Assembly: GCA_030248215.1 (NCBI GenBank)
Contig: JASANG010003025.1
Location: forward strand, 1-64,000
Source of the DNA: Enoplolaimus lenunculus
Taxonomy: Eukaryota > Nematoda > Enoplea > Enoplida > Thoracostomopsidae
Length of the DNA stretch: 64,000 bases
Direction: 5' to 3'
Both the position numbers and the translations under genes were made by a program. The first letter of the stretch is position 1. Each line of letters opens with the position of its first letter. This document shows, piece by piece, positions 10,815-22,233 of this stretch. The notes under the pieces were generated by a model. The model did no database searches. It worked only from the letters and a program-made list of their open reading frames with translations, and was not told where the DNA came from.

Positions 10815-11210
10815 GTTTAGAGGCATCTTTAGGCTGACGTTCTACCACTACGCCACGCCACTTGCACTCGAAATACTTTTATTATCGACACGTATGCTGC
10901 CTGCTAGCATACATACAGTTCACTGTACTATATTACATGTTCATCTAACGAACAAGCATGTCTCGCATGCTTCCATGTTCCAATTTTCAACAAGGTCACC
11001 CCTTGACCGTCCATCCCATTTCGGTTGGATACCGTGTCTCGGCAATTTACCATTACACTCACGGCGTAGCCTTTGTATCAGTCTACGTTGGAACCGAGTG
11101 ATTAGATCTTTTGTAGAAAGCAGTTGAACAACCAGACATACAGGGGGGTCGACTTAGAAGCCTCAATATTTCCGAGGCAAACACTCTACCACTTCAGCAT
11201 GCAGTCATGT
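10815..11210 (-). repeat. Possible tRNA-derived SINE region
   Basis: On the minus strand two segments look like the 5' half of a tRNA. GGCGTAGTGGTAGAACGTCAG (10826-10855) and GCTGAAGTGGTAGAGTGTTTG (11174-11204) both fit a box A and D-arm. A box B-like GGTTCCAAC is present but no folded tRNA completes. I read these as degenerate SINE heads, not tRNA genes. Confidence 0.35.
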
Positions 11211-11676
11211 CGCATCAACTGCTTTTATAATCATATTTTGTCTACAGTTGCCGGCTGCCATCCAACACAATGTGTATTGCATTTATTACATATGCATCAG
11301 GATAAGCATACATCTCATTTAACTTCTTAATGCTATGAATTTACGCCAGATCTAACAAGGACTCAAACCTTCACGTTTTCAAAAAATGAAATCGCGTCAA
11401 CGGCCCTGCGAATCCGCGTTTAGTTCAAAACAAAGTATGATTTAAGAATTTATTTTTTTTTCTGGTTTTAAACCACAAATTTGAAAGTTTAGTTGACATA
11501 TTATCGCCCGTTAATCTTTTGAAGTTTGTCAACCCAAAAAACCCCCTGTGTCATTTAAAGTGATTTTGAGCCAAAGTTTGAAAAAATGCTTAGCTTTGTA
11601 TTTTGAGCGTTTTTAAGCAGAGTAGATGTCTAACCAATATCTGGGTCAGAGTTATAATGTTCAAGAGCAGGGTGTA

Positions 11677-11885
11677 CACTGTAAATTTCAGTGAGTTGAT
11701 TTTAAAACTCAGAATGAGTTGAATCACTCAGTCTGAGTTAGGACTATCAGAACTCAAAATTTTGAGCTGATTCAATTTGTTCTCAGTCAAACCCATCCAG
11801 AGTCAACTAAACTCAAAGTTAGAATCAACTCAACTCAAAATGAGTTAATGTTTACTGATTAATCAACTCATTGGAATTTACAGCG
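11677..11885 (+). mobile_element. MITE family C copy
   Basis: CACTGTAAATTTCAGTGAG to GGAATTTACAGCG, 209 bp, flanked by TA on each side. Confidence 0.75.
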
Positions 11886-11894
11886 TACATATTA

Positions 11895-12252
11895 ACGGAT
11901 AGTAAAATCACGAAAACGGATAGTGATCATAATAACGGAAACGGAAAACGGATATTAACGTATAAAAGTTTCAATGTTTCATTCTTCTACCAACACAATA
12001 GACGCGTGCAAATATTCACCGGGTTTTCTTAAAATTTGATAGAAAAAATAGCGGATGCATCGAAATATTTCAAGATTTTGGATGAATTGCACAATTTTTA
12101 TTTCATTTCTATCAATTACAGCATATCTGTAATGAAAAATTGCCAGATATACGTGCGATTTAGAACTAATTTTGAACGTAAAAATAATACAATTTCCCGT
12201 TATTTCTATAACGGTAACAGAAACGGAAACGTATATCCGGTTACATCCTGGT
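11895..12252. repeat. Dispersed repeat (ACGGATA ends)
   Basis: Shares ordered blocks with 47280-47565: CGGATATT..., TATAAAAGTTTCAA, GCAAATATT(C/T)AC and TTACAGCATAT-like text, then CCGGTTACATCCTGG against CCGGTTGCATCTTGC. It is probably a MITE; clean ends were not resolved. Confidence 0.45.
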
Positions 12253-12816
12253 TAAGAGGCGGTAGTACAATTGAAAAATGTCATTTATTATAACGACCGG
12301 AAGTATCTATAATCGCCTAATAATGTAAACTAAAATTAACTTTTGAATAAATAAATATTGTAACTGTGGTAAAAACCCGCTTTGCGCTCGCTTTTCCAGC
12401 TGCTTTATTAAAAAGTCTGAAGTTGCCGATCCCACCTATTTTGACTGACAATATTTTTACAACCTTAACGTTTCTGTTTAGTTCAACCAGAATATTAATA
12501 CTACGAACACGTTTTATTAGTAAAACAAAAGTTACTATAGCAACTTCGGGTCGATCTGGTTATTATCTGGTTTATACAAAAGGTTTGTATTTTATTTCTG
12601 GTTTGTTGTGACCTCAGAACAGTATAACGAAATGACTTGGGATGATTGTCACGTACTATGCGTGAGCTTAATTATAGACACCTGATGCTTATTACTGCAG
12701 TTGTCTAAATATCATTTTCTATTCTCGCCTTTTGGACTCTGTTATTCAAGCTCGTAGCAAACTGAATCCGCTAGGCTGGACAAAAATATTATCAGAAGTT
12801 GGTGGGGATTTCATTG

Positions 12817-13183
12817 GGCCAATGTAAAGATCAGGGGTGGAACGTTTTTCTGCGTGACAGCAATAGACAGGGCTGAAGCAGCCACCCCCCCATACCCCGA
12901 TGTGGGGGGCCACCCCTAAAGGGGCCCCCACTGTAACCGGTTGAAAAAAACCGCTTGAGATTTAAAATGCGTCTGGCTTCTCACTCGCAATTTTGGGGAG
13001 CCTCACCCTGGAATTTTGGGTTGAACTCCCACTCCTGCCTGCTCCGGCACTGGCAATAGAGTATTAAGCATTTAAGGTTTAAACTATTTTTGTTAGGCTT
13101 TGGTATGAGCTCATTCTTACGTTTGGGGTTAGGCTTAGTAATATGCATATACTACTGTTCGTGCACTGTTTTTATACATTGGC
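12817..13183 (+). mobile_element. MITE family F copy, interrupted
   Basis: Left part GGCCAATGTAAAGATCAGGG...GCAATAGA and right part TATGAGCTCATTCTTACG...ATACTACTGTTC...TTATACATTGG are the two halves of a family F element. A younger hAT-like insertion (12868-13052) splits them. The TTAGGC words near 13100-13135 are degraded. Confidence 0.65.
12868..13052 (+). mobile_element. hAT-like MITE (family G) with perfect 8-bp TSD
   Basis: 185-bp element starting CAGGGCTGAAG and ending CTCCGGCACTG. It is flanked by identical GCAATAGA at 12860-12867 and 13053-13060. CAG-type ends plus an 8-bp duplication are the hAT superfamily signature. It inserted into an older family F copy. A second member is at 61384-61574. 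Confidence 0.85.
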
Positions 13184-13244
13184 TTTAAGCGGCGCTATGA
13201 CTTTTTTAGCGAATGGAATTTTTGAAAGATCGACGTTATTGTGG

Positions 13245-13345
13245 GATTCTGAGTTAATTAAACAATTCATCCAGAATTAAATCAACTTCAGAGTGACAGT
13301 TAATATTTGCTGTTATTAAACTCCGAAATAACAAGTAATAAGCAC
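13245..13345 (+). mobile_element. MITE family C fragment
   Basis: Right-central part of family C (GAGTTAATTAAACAATTCA...GTGACAGTTAATATTTGCTG) without either terminus. Confidence 0.5.
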
Positions 13346-13407
13346 GTCTTAGTCTCACAGTCAAGAGACGACAGGTAGGTTAGTAAACGTTAAGCAAGTG
13401 TGCCGGA

Positions 13408-13567
13408 TAGTCGTAGCCAGCTCACCATGCTAGGGAGGCTAAAACTTTTTTACGACGGGCAGTCAAGGGTTTTTAGTGACTTGCAAGCAAGGTTGAAAAA
13501 TTTCTAGGGTGGCCAAAATTTTTCCAGGGGGGCTCAGCCTCCCCAGGCCCCCCTTGGCTACGGGTCC
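13408..13567 (+). mobile_element. MITE family A copy
   Basis: TCGTAGCCAGCTCACCATGC to CCTTGGCTACGGGTCC. Complete, with all family blocks in order. One of the best copies for a consensus. Confidence 0.8.
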
Positions 13568-14001
13568 GCATACGATGCATGCTTAGCGTTTATGTGAGCA
13601 TGCAATATATAGTAGTACGTTGTACAAGGCCGCTACTTCGTGTGCACTCGGTCCGCTTGCTTTTGCAGTTGCGTCAATGGCCTGAAGGCCCGTTCCTACC
13701 TGGACTGACATATCCCTAAATTGTGCTCCTGATATTAATGAATATTCTATTTTATTATCGTTTCCGGTTGATCAATATTTCAGATATTTTCTCGTTCAGA
13801 CTAAAATATGAGTTTATAACGCTTGCAATACACTGTTTAAGTCTTATGGTTAATGGTATAGTTGAACTAGTATAAATTGATAAGTGCATAGGCTCTTAAG
13901 TGTACTTTATTTCAACTGAAACCAGCAAACAAATACTTGGTATATTTTTCTTGACCATTTCTTCTGTTTGAATATTTTCTATTTCATCAGCTATCCAGTA
14001 T

Positions 14002-14584
14002 GTGTTGCGCTATACGTTTTTAACGTGCGGCGTCGTCTGTCACTCGTACGGCGCCATACGATAACTTAAGGTGACGAACGGTGACGGACAGCGCCGTACG
14101 AAAGACGGACGGTGACGGACAGCGCCGTACGAAAGACGGACGGTGACGGACAGCGCCGTACGGAAGACGGACGGTGACGGACAGCGCCGTACGAAAGACG
14201 GACGGTGACGGACAGCGCCGTACGAAAGACGGACGGTGACGGACAGCGCCGTACGAAAGACGGACGGTGACGGACAGCGCCGTACGAAAGACGGACGGTG
14301 ACGGACAGCGCCGTACGGAAGACGGACGGTGACGGACAGCGCCGTACGGAAGACGGACGGTGACGGACAGCGCCGTACGGAAGACGGACGGTGACGGACA
14401 GCGCCGTACGGAAGACGGACGGTGACGGACAGCGCCGTACGGAAGACGGACGGTGACGGACAGCGCCGTACGGAAGACGGACGGTGACGGACAGCGCCGT
14501 ACGAAAGACGGACGGTGACGGACAGCGCCGTACGGAAGACGGACGGTGACGGACGGCGCCGGACGTCGAGTATAGCGCAACCCT
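14002..14584. mobile_element. MITE family B copy inflated by a 33-bp array
   Basis: Left end GTGTTGCGCTATACG, right end GAGTATAGCGCAACCCT. Between them almost everything is a tandem array. The element is about six times the length of the minimal copy at 10149-10240, so most of its length is array expansion. Confidence 0.75.
14073..14560. repeat. 33-bp tandem array, about 15 units
   Basis: Unit GACGGACGGTGACGGACAGC + GCCGTACG(G/A)AA, highly uniform, with a single recurring A/G difference that divides units into two types. Because 33 is a multiple of three, long open frames (PSPSVFRTALSVTVRL-type repeats on the minus strand) exist in two frames. I treat these as array by-products, not genes. 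Confidence 0.9.
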
Positions 14585-14740
14585 AACTGATTGAGATTCA
14601 AAACCAACCGGAATTCTGTGATGTTTTCGGTGATCTCCGCCCAGTTGTTGTTTGCCCAGAAACAGTTGGATTTTGAAAATTTTTTGCATATTTGAGCTTC
14701 TCACAAAATTCGCTTCAAATCTTTAATTGATACTGCGCTG

Positions 14741-16406
14741 CAGGGCCGGATTAAGGTGGTGGGAGGCACGGGGCCCATATGACCAGAAGGTCTGGGGCTC
14801 GAATGACTAGGAGAACCGGGGCCCATCCAACTAGCATGCCTTTTTTAACCATAAAAGGAAAAAACATATTGCCAAGCCCTGTTAGATTTGGTTTTTCATT
14901 TGGTTTTTTTCAGAACCAAAACCGAATCCGAATCCGAACCTTTGTTACCACCCTGGTGTGAGTTTTCACCCTATTTCGGTGGCCAGATGTTTTATCTAGG
15001 AGCTGGAATGCGCGAGGTTATGAGTTTTCTAGCTATATTGTGCACCGGCCATTGCCAATAACCAACCGGCCAGCCACTGACCATAATAGAAAAAGCTAAA
15101 AAAATTTGACACCCTCAATTTAATATTTTAAATCTTATTTATATTTCGATTCTAAAATTTTTAGCTGAAAATGTTGTCTACTGTTATCATTGTGGTCAAT
15201 GTTAAGATTGAATCACTGGTTGAAACTACTTTGGTTACAGTTGTATTCTAGTCAACTTTTGTGGTGAGATAAAGTGCTTGATATGATCGGGTTCCATTGC
15301 TTTTTAAAAATATAGTGAAATGTTTCACTGGAGTACATATGTATAAATATTTTTTGACAGTAATAATGGGAACTAGGAGTTAAAATGCTCCGCAAGGTCA
15401 TTTAAAAAAATAGGTTTCCAAACTGCATCAGAAAGAAATTTGTAATGTGTAGAAACGAGGTGAAATAAATTTCTATTGTTCAGCGTAGTTGGTAGCAAAA
15501 AGCGCGGTACGGGCTGAAGAAGCCTTAGTCCTGTTGCACATGTGTGCAACTACGCGTAGTAGTATATCTTAGTGCCAATGCGATTTAAACGTACTGCTTT
15601 TCCACATGTTCCTTTACATGGGCTTTGGAGCACTTTTATTTTCTTGTAAAAATACACGCTTTGAAGTTGCAAAATGTAGGAACATATGTTTATATTTTTA
15701 CTGTTGCTCTCCGAGTCATTATACAAATGCTTGATAATTGTTTTAAATTTGTATATTGGCCGGCCGGCGCCAATGACCGGCCGGCCAATAGAAAAAGTGG
15801 CAATTACACAACACTATTCCTAGTGCCGAAACTTGTGGCAGTGCAGTCCAGCCGTGATACAGTAGGCCAGATTGCACCCGGATAGATGTTGCCTCTCTGC
15901 TTAATCAAAAGCAATCTTAAAATAGTACAGTGATGACGGATAAAGATTGCCAATGCAAGGGCACTCATGGTCGAAAACCCGAAGTTCCGGTCCTAAATAT
16001 AGCTAATCTGACTACACAGAGATCACAAATGATACATGGTATAGGCTAAGCTGCCCAGACCTAACCTTGTAGAAACCAGAAAATTAGATTAAGCTGAAGA
16101 ACTTTCTCAATATTTGGAAAATTATTTTGTACATCCTTTTATATAACCCTGCCGAACAACGCAATCAGTACTTCCCAAAAATCGCGTAGCGATACAACCA
16201 GCGTTAGGGTAAGATTAGTCGGCCGCCCCAAACAGGTCCGAGGGAATCCCCAATGGAATGTTTCACAGCTTGTATAACTTCGTGGTCCGCGAAGAAAAAT
16301 TTTTGTTGGCTTGTTATCAATTGTAATCACATCGTGGTTTTGGGTTGGTGGGAGGTCCCTTTTGGTGGGAGACCCGGGGGCCCGGGCCCCCTTTAATCCG
16401 GCACTG
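14741..16406 (+). mobile_element. Possible 1.67-kb hAT-like non-autonomous element
   Basis: Left end CAGGGCCGGATTAAGG; right end CCTTTAATCCGGCACTG, the inverse of CAGTGCCGGATTAAAGG. Flanking octamers are CTGCGCTG (14733-14740) and CTCCGCTG (16407-16414), one mismatch. The interior holds no long open frame, so no transposase is encoded. It contains a CCGAATCCGAATCC repeat (14917-14940) and two GGCCGGCC-rich palindromic patches (15045-15080, 15755-15789). It could instead be two unrelated termini, but the flank match argues for one insertion. Confidence 0.5.
15755..15789. repeat. Perfect GC hairpin
   Basis: ATTGGCCGGCCGG (15755-15767) pairs perfectly with CCGGCCGGCCAAT (15777-15789) across a 9-base loop. 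It has two GGCCGGCC octamers in otherwise AT-rich DNA. Confidence 0.8.
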
Positions 16407-17180
16407 CTCCGCTGGAAGGACATTAACTGATCAAATAAAATTGCAAAATCTTAGAAACACAGATATGCTTCTAGAATACTCGCGCTTTAATACCGTAAGA
16501 ATAATTTCATAATTTCAAATACCTTGAAACTATTTGTCATTCAAACATAAGATATACATACACATATACACATATATAAATCAGCCTTAAATGTTCAAAA
16601 TACGACAATCGAGTAATTTAACTCAGCAACGTATCTTTAAATCAGCCAACACTCACCGAAATCCGTATGATATTTCGACTCGAGAGAATACCCAATGAAA
16701 CTCAATGCCGTGATTCAGTTTTAAAAAAATTTCAAACCTGTCTCACTTGTGTTACCGGACAAATAATACCCTTATACCCTCTGGCTAATAATCGCCACAG
16801 GGGAGTGGGCTGACGGTCTAAACGTCCCCTCTGGCGAACACCGTTGTTTCGATCTGTCATACGACGGCTTAATGACATAGCTAGTGCCATTTGAAAAAAA
16901 AGACACTGGGCTCAACTATTTTTTAACGATGGTAACTCACATTACAGTTGTTGTTTATTCTTCGTTCATTATCATCAATTTCAGTATTTCTTAGGCTTTG
17001 GTTTTGTTTTTAACGTACCTCCCATGTGTGGATATCTTGGTTCTATTACTGATGGTATATATCGGCTGGGTACGAACTAAAACCTAATAAATAGCCAGGG
17101 GTGGGGAGTGTATACGATGTAACTGGTTGTATCCCGAAAACTTCCGGAGGGATAAAAATAGATTTAAGTTTATGTTTAGA
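16407..17180. other. Unassigned DNA, no gene seen
   Basis: AT-rich, with a short TACATATA tract at 16553-16578. A segment at 16660-16735 reads on the minus strand towards a GGTGAGT donor, but no acceptor gives an open frame in the phase needed for filamin, so I do not call an exon. Confidence 0.35.
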
Positions 17181-17400
17181 GCTCGTATTCTCAAATGTGT
17201 GTAGCACCTATTACCAGTCTGTGATAGGCTTTGTAATTTTCGAAGCAGGGAATAGTGAGCTTTGAAATTTAGCACATTTATTGTTTTCCATTCGCTCTGC
17301 TACTGTGCAAATTTTAAGATCTGCAACTGCGACAGTTCGTTAGTCTGAAAACCTATTACTAACTGATGATAGGTGCTATATGCATTTGAGAATATGGGCC
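17181..17400. mobile_element. MITE family H copy, complete
   Basis: GCTCGTATTCTCAAATGTG at the left and CATTTGAGAATATGGGCC at the right. It has paired subterminal CACCTATTACCAGTCTGTG and ACTGATGATAGGTG motifs. About 220 bp, non-coding. Confidence 0.75.
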
Positions 17401-17563
17401 TAGGTTTTAAAATAAACTTTTTCAAAATAAACATGGGGTTAAAGAGTGTTAACCCTAACACAATGTTGTATACAGGGGTTATAAGGTATCTGAAATTCCT
17501 TGACGGGTAAGAAAATCGGTTTAAAGACTTAGGTTTATGCTTAGTAACTTTAGAAGCAGGGTT

Positions 17564-18172
17564 AGAGTGGCGCTATACTTTTGATGACGTCTGTCACCGT
17601 TCGGCGCTGTCCGTCACCGTCCGGCGGCCCCGTACTGTAGTGACCCGAATATAAGGGTGATATTAAGTGGATGGGTCGCCATTTTGAGCCCCAATCAATA
17701 GGAGTCCGTATACCTAATGAAAGTCCGTAGAGCGGATAGAGTCCCTAAACCTCAATTAAAAATTACCCCTAATTGTAGTGCATAAATGATTCGAGGACTT
17801 TGAGTTTGAAACTTTAAAGCCTACTCTCAAGTTTTGAAAGTATATCGATATGTAAAACTTTGCATTATCGTCCAAGCATTTGACACAAGACAAATAAACT
17901 TGTGATTCAACGGATAGTTGCAACACCGGATATATCAGTAACGAAGGGCGGTGGAGGGCGGTTTAACAATAAATAATTGTCTCTAACCGAATAAAAGGAG
18001 GGTACCCTCTGGAGAGGCCAACTAAAGATTAGTTCCCCCCTTACTTGGGTCACAATAGTACCACAACCCACGTGTATTGCGTCATGACACAATATATCAA
18101 ATGGCAACTTTTTGACGTGCGGAACCGGCCAGCTGCGGACGGCGTCGCACAAGTATAGCCCCACTCTTAAGC
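17564..18172. mobile_element. MITE family B copy split by family E
   Basis: Left half GTTAGAGTGGCGCTATACTT...CCGTCCGGCGGCC and right half TTTTTGACGTGCGGAACC...AAGTATAGCCCCACTC belong to one family B copy. Family E (17633-18060) lies between them, so this B copy is the older of the two. Confidence 0.7.
17633..18060 (+). mobile_element. MITE family E, complete copy
   Basis: 428 bp from TACTGTAGTGACCCGAAT to TTACTTGGGTCACAATAGTA (inverted ends). Ordered blocks: CAATCAATAGGAGTCCGTA, GGATAGAGTCCCTAAACC, TAATTGTAGTGCATAAATGA, TTGACACAAGACAAATAA, GGGCGGTGGAGGGCGG. It serves as the reference for the copies at 35460-36052 and 60412-60770. Confidence 0.8.
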
Positions 18173-18644
18173 TTAATCTTGTGCTCAGTAAGATTACGCA
18201 TGATTTCCTCAAAATTCCCATCAGTTCAGAACAATAAACAATTTTTACTACATTTAGAAACAAGCTTATAAAGTCTACTATGGGTGCTATTTGTTCTCGA
18301 TCCCAAGCTCACTCATATTTCAAACAATGCCTTCTCGAATTGAAATTCTGCCTTTGCCCCTTAAGGGGCTGTCATATAGGCCAACACAGAGCGGCTTAGC
18401 AGGCAACGTAGACGAAACCAAGCCGCAAAGGTACTATAAATATTCATTTTATGGCCCAAAAATGTGGACATATTTCAAAAATGTACACTAAAAACGTAAG
18501 CTAAAATGAATGCCTACTTAATTAAATCAACCGTAGTATATCTAAGCCATTTTGAATGTGAGCCTAAACCTAAAGGAATCAACCATAGCATGCCTGATGT
18601 CAGATACGATCAGTGCTGTAGCGTATTTTGATCTAAGTATAAAA

Positions 18645-18812
18645 TATGGGCGGAGCAATAGTATAAGCATATTCCTAATCCTAAATGTAAGAATGAGCTT
18701 ATACCTAAGTCTATATCCAAGCCTAAGCCTAAGCAAAAAGTCTAAAGCTTAAGCTTAATCTATTCCAGTCTCACGGAAAAAACGTTCCGCCGTTGATTTT
18801 TACATGGAGCCG
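18645..18812 (-). mobile_element. MITE family F copy, inverted
   Basis: Reverse orientation: GTATAAGCATATTCCTAATC, a GAATGAGCTTATACCTAAG block, CCTAAGCCTAAGC hexamers, then TCTAAAGCTTAAGCTTAATC and the AACGTTCCGCCG terminal block to TTACATGGAGCC. Confidence 0.65.
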
Positions 18813-19094
18813 AATGATTAGCCTAAAACTGGTTTTGGACACAAATAGAAATTTTGCCAAATATATGCCTAAATTTTCTCACGTAGTTTTACTACCAAAG
18901 GATAAAGTTTCAAAATCTTTTCATGGTATCAATTAAAGTTTTTTTCGTTCATGGTAAAATTTTGAAATTCAACTTACCGCGGTAATTTTTTGAAAATTTT
19001 GATAATTTTTAAACTCAACTTTCACTCGAACTCAACTTTGACGCCCACACATTGTGCTTCATTTTGCCCTGTTCTCTATTAAGTACTTTAAGCA

Positions 19095-19298
19095 CACTGC
19101 AAAAAATGGTGAGTCAAATTTGACTATTTCCGAAATACGGGGTCTACACAAACTGAGTCAACTTCGACTCCGCCAGAGTCAAACGTGCGACTCAGTGAAT
19201 CGAATTCGACTGTGATAGAGTTGAATTTGACTCAGTTTGTGTAGTCCAGTAGAGCCTATTTCGGAGACACTAAATTTGACTCACCATTTTTTGCAGTG
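19095..19298. mobile_element. MITE family D copy
   Basis: CACTGCAAAAAATGGTGAG to CACCATTTTTTGCAGTG, about 204 bp. Inner inverted blocks TACACAAACTGAGTCAA and TTGACTCAGTTTGTGTAG. Non-coding. Confidence 0.85.
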
Positions 19299-20169
19299 TA
19301 GATGGTGTGCACATTTTCACACAGGACTCGTAAATATCGTCATAAAAACCGGCATGTTAGGTTCAAAAATCGATACAAGCTTTAGACAAAAATATATCTC
19401 AAAAGCATCTGGTACCGTTCCCAAAAACGTGCCTATCGGTAGAATCTAAGGGCACACTGAAAGGCGACACATACCTCCCCAAATTTCGACCAATATCATC
19501 TACACTATCGACGCTGTTACCGACGTTACAATAAATCAACTGCTTGGGCAGAGGTTTAATTTAACACTCAGAAGAATTTCTCACGGTGATATGAATTTCT
19601 CACGGTCATATGCCCTACCGACATAAAACACAGGCAGCGTGTCCTGGTTCACATTCTGGTTACTGTGGTAAACTTTTTAGATCATAAAACTCAGTTTTGT
19701 TGCATACCCATCATCCGGTCACATTTGTTTTGTAAGCGACAGTGTTTTCAACGATATCATTCCGACACAGAGGATACCTTAGGTCTAAAAGGTTCAGCGA
19801 GCACCCGTAGAGGATTTGATATTTTTTTCGACCGTCCACACAGTTATCCTACGGCCCGTAACAGTGCCCGTTTTCGAGTCTTTCCACAAATTTCGGGAAA
19901 TATTTATGCTCCCTCTATCGACCGGCTGTATACGCGTCCTGGGTCTGCGCGCCACGGTTCCGTTTGTGCCCCTCCTGCGTTCGGCTGTTGTAGTTTTGCC
20001 AAATTGTATTATTTTTCATCGGGGGTTTTTTAGGTTCGATGTGTAAAACCAAGATGATTGGTCTATACACAGTAATGAAGAATTTGTATCATTTGACTCG
20101 AAGAAAGTTTTCAAAAAAATAATATCACCCAGTGTGAAAAACGTGACGCAGACAACAGAGTCTGTCGAG
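19299..20169. other. No gene called; contains a coding-like relic
   Basis: A 60-70-base core (19866-19935, around TTCGAGTCTTTCCACAAATT) resembles 62600-62670. The minus strand in both places reads PEI(S/C)GKTRK. That suggests a shared protein-coding mobile relic, family unassigned. The rest is unassigned DNA. Confidence 0.35.
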
Positions 20170-20331
20170 CGCGAAGACAAGGGGGGTCAGGGGGCTCAGA
20201 TTTCACCTAGAAAAATTTTGCACCCCCCTTCCTAAAAAATGTTTAACCTTGCTTGTAAAGGTCATTGAAAATCCGCCCCTCCTGAAAATTTTTTTTAGCT
20301 CCTACCAAGGTGAGCTGGCTACACGGGTCTG
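20170..20331 (-). mobile_element. MITE family A copy, inverted
   Basis: Contains CCTTGCTTGTAAAGGTCATTG, CCGCCCCTCCTGAAAATT and GGTGAGCTGGCTACACGGG. The left terminus is degraded. Confidence 0.65.
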
Positions 20332-20440
20332 ATGGCCGTATACAACGAAAGATATAATGATATATCCCCTTTCACGAAATTTTTGCAAAATGGACAAAAA
20401 TCAACGATTAAAAGCTTAAACTGCTAACTTCTGCAGTTGA

Positions 20441-20570
20441 AAAAATGACCCAATCAAAATGATACGCTGGTTTACAACCTGGAAAAAAATGACCCAATCA
20501 AAATGAGACGCTGGTTACAATCTTGAAAAAATGACCCAATCAAAATGAGACCCAGGTTTTGACGCCTGGT
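20441..20570 (+). repeat. 42-bp tandem repeat, 3 units
   Basis: Three units of AAAAAATGACCCAATCAAAA + TGAGACGCTGGTTACAATCTGG with minor changes. Confidence 0.85.
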
Positions 20571-21872
20571 TGAACGCTAATACCCGTTGGCGTAGCCAGG
20601 ATTGTGGATAAAGGGGAGTTGCTCGATAAAAATGTCACATTGGATTTCTTGAGTTCACTAAACAGATAAAGTTCCTAAAACCATCGGGATAAAATTCACC
20701 AACGAGTGTTGGTTTTTAAACTCGCTCTGGCTAAACGTCCATTGGCTCCAAGGCTTACCTGGTGTACGCATGTTATTATACAATACGCAGGGGCGTCCGC
20801 AGAAAATTATATTCGGGGGGCACCTAATAACTTTGGAGGGCCATACAATTGCAATTCAAAATTGTTTACTTTTAGGCCGAGTCTATTCGAAGAGCACCAG
20901 TCAAGTTTGACGGGGGCAATGCCCCCAGAGTACCCCCGTAGGGACGCCTTTATTGCGGAGTTTAGTGTTTGTTATTTTGCAGTTGAGTTTCGTTTGTTTC
21001 AAAAAATACCGGTACATGTTTCGATTAGTAATTGAGGTAAACTTTACGTTTGGGCGAAATATTTTTATTTTAAATTTCCATCTACGGTCGGCACTTATTG
21101 CTCCAATTCCTAGAATATTAATTAATTTTAATAAAACATTTTTTTAATTCTATTTTCGAAACAATTTCTCAAAATATCATCAATTTCAAAAATTTGACCA
21201 AATTTGACACCGATTTGTGGCTAATTGTTTAAAACTCAAATATTTCAATATAATTGTAGCCAACGGCATAAAAACGACAGAAGAACTTATCCTGATGCTA
21301 AAACTTCTGTTTCGTAGGCTTTAGAAGAACCTACTTTATTGTCTAAGTACAGAACGGTAATCTTTACATTAGCTTCCCATCATCTCGAAATCAAATCCTG
21401 GTAATGCGACAAATTGTAACTTTGTCAGTTTAATTCATATCCGGTTCCGCAAGAGGTTTACGGACTTCCGGCATTTGCTCTTGACATTAATAGCCGACTT
21501 TGTAATAATTCGTGTACTGTTTATATATTCGAAGAATTTACAAAATGTAATATACTTTGCAGTGTGCAGATTTGTGCAATTGCTCTTACAAAATCCGTTT
21601 ATTTGAAAACCTATTGCTAACTGGTGATAAATAGTGCAATTAGATGCTTTAAAACCAAAAAGTTTCAATGGGATAGATACCAAAGCTTAAATATTTACAC
21701 TATTGGCTTCAGTTCAGCATTTTGGCTACTGTATAGCTTTTCTTGGTTTCAATGTCCACCACTTAACTTCAATTCGCAAAGTTACGAAGTGTACGCATGA
21801 TATTATGGAAGTTGCATAACGTCGAGTACATCACGAACGACTGCAATAATTGTGGCCGCATATTTAGCGTTA
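20571..21872. other. No supported gene; possible repeat pieces
   Basis: 20791-20952 has CAGGGGCGTCCGC at the left and GTAGGGACGCC at the right, possibly a degraded hAT-like element. 21540-21665 has weak family H similarity (AAAACCTATTGCTAACTGGTG). At 21830-21880 one + frame reads a hydrophobic run (AIIVAAYLALFLAIFYF) just before the array that precedes the 22.2-kb gene, but it stops at once. It may be an upstream exon end or chance. Confidence 0.35.
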
Positions 21873-22230
21873 TTTTTAGCAATTTTTTATTTTTAGCAAT
21901 TTTTTTATTTTTAGCAATATTTTATTTTTAGCAATTTTTACTTCTTACAATTTCTTAATTATAGTAATTTTTTGCTTTTAGCAATTTTTTATTTTTAGCA
22001 ATTTTTTCATTTTAATAATTTTTGCTTTTATCAATATTTTATTTTTAGCAATTTTTACTTTTTAGCATTTTTTGCTTTTAGTAACTTTTTGCTTATTTTT
22101 TATTTTTAGAATTTTTTCATTTTTTGTAATTTTTGCCTTTATCAATTTTTTACTGTTAATAATTTTTTCATTTTTAGTAATTTTTGCTTTTATCAATTAT
22201 TTTATTTTTAGCAATTTTTTACCTTATAAT
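21873..22230 (+). repeat. TTTTTAGCAAT tandem array before the 22.2-kb exon
   Basis: Degenerate array of TTTTTTATTTTTAGCAATT units (about 13-27 bases each) extending to within a few bases of the ATG at 22234. Many units end in TTTTTAG, a fair 3' splice-site match. The + frame is open from 22072, so part of the array could be translated if splicing used one of the upstream AGs. Confidence 0.7.
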
Positions 22231-22233
22231 AGC

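Noticed and set aside
11155-11210. A tRNA gene on the minus strand
   Set aside because: Good D-arm region but no T-arm with a GGTTCRANNCC box and no acceptor pairing; treated as SINE-like.
14020-14704. Two overlapping minus-strand open frames of about 200 codons with PSPSVFRTALSVTVRL repeats
   Set aside because: They exist only because the array period (33) is a multiple of three; two frames are open at once and there is no splice or start context.
16660-16735. Possible filamin exon 13 on the minus strand with a GGTGAGT donor
   Set aside because: The only acceptor gives a stop in the phase required after exon 12.
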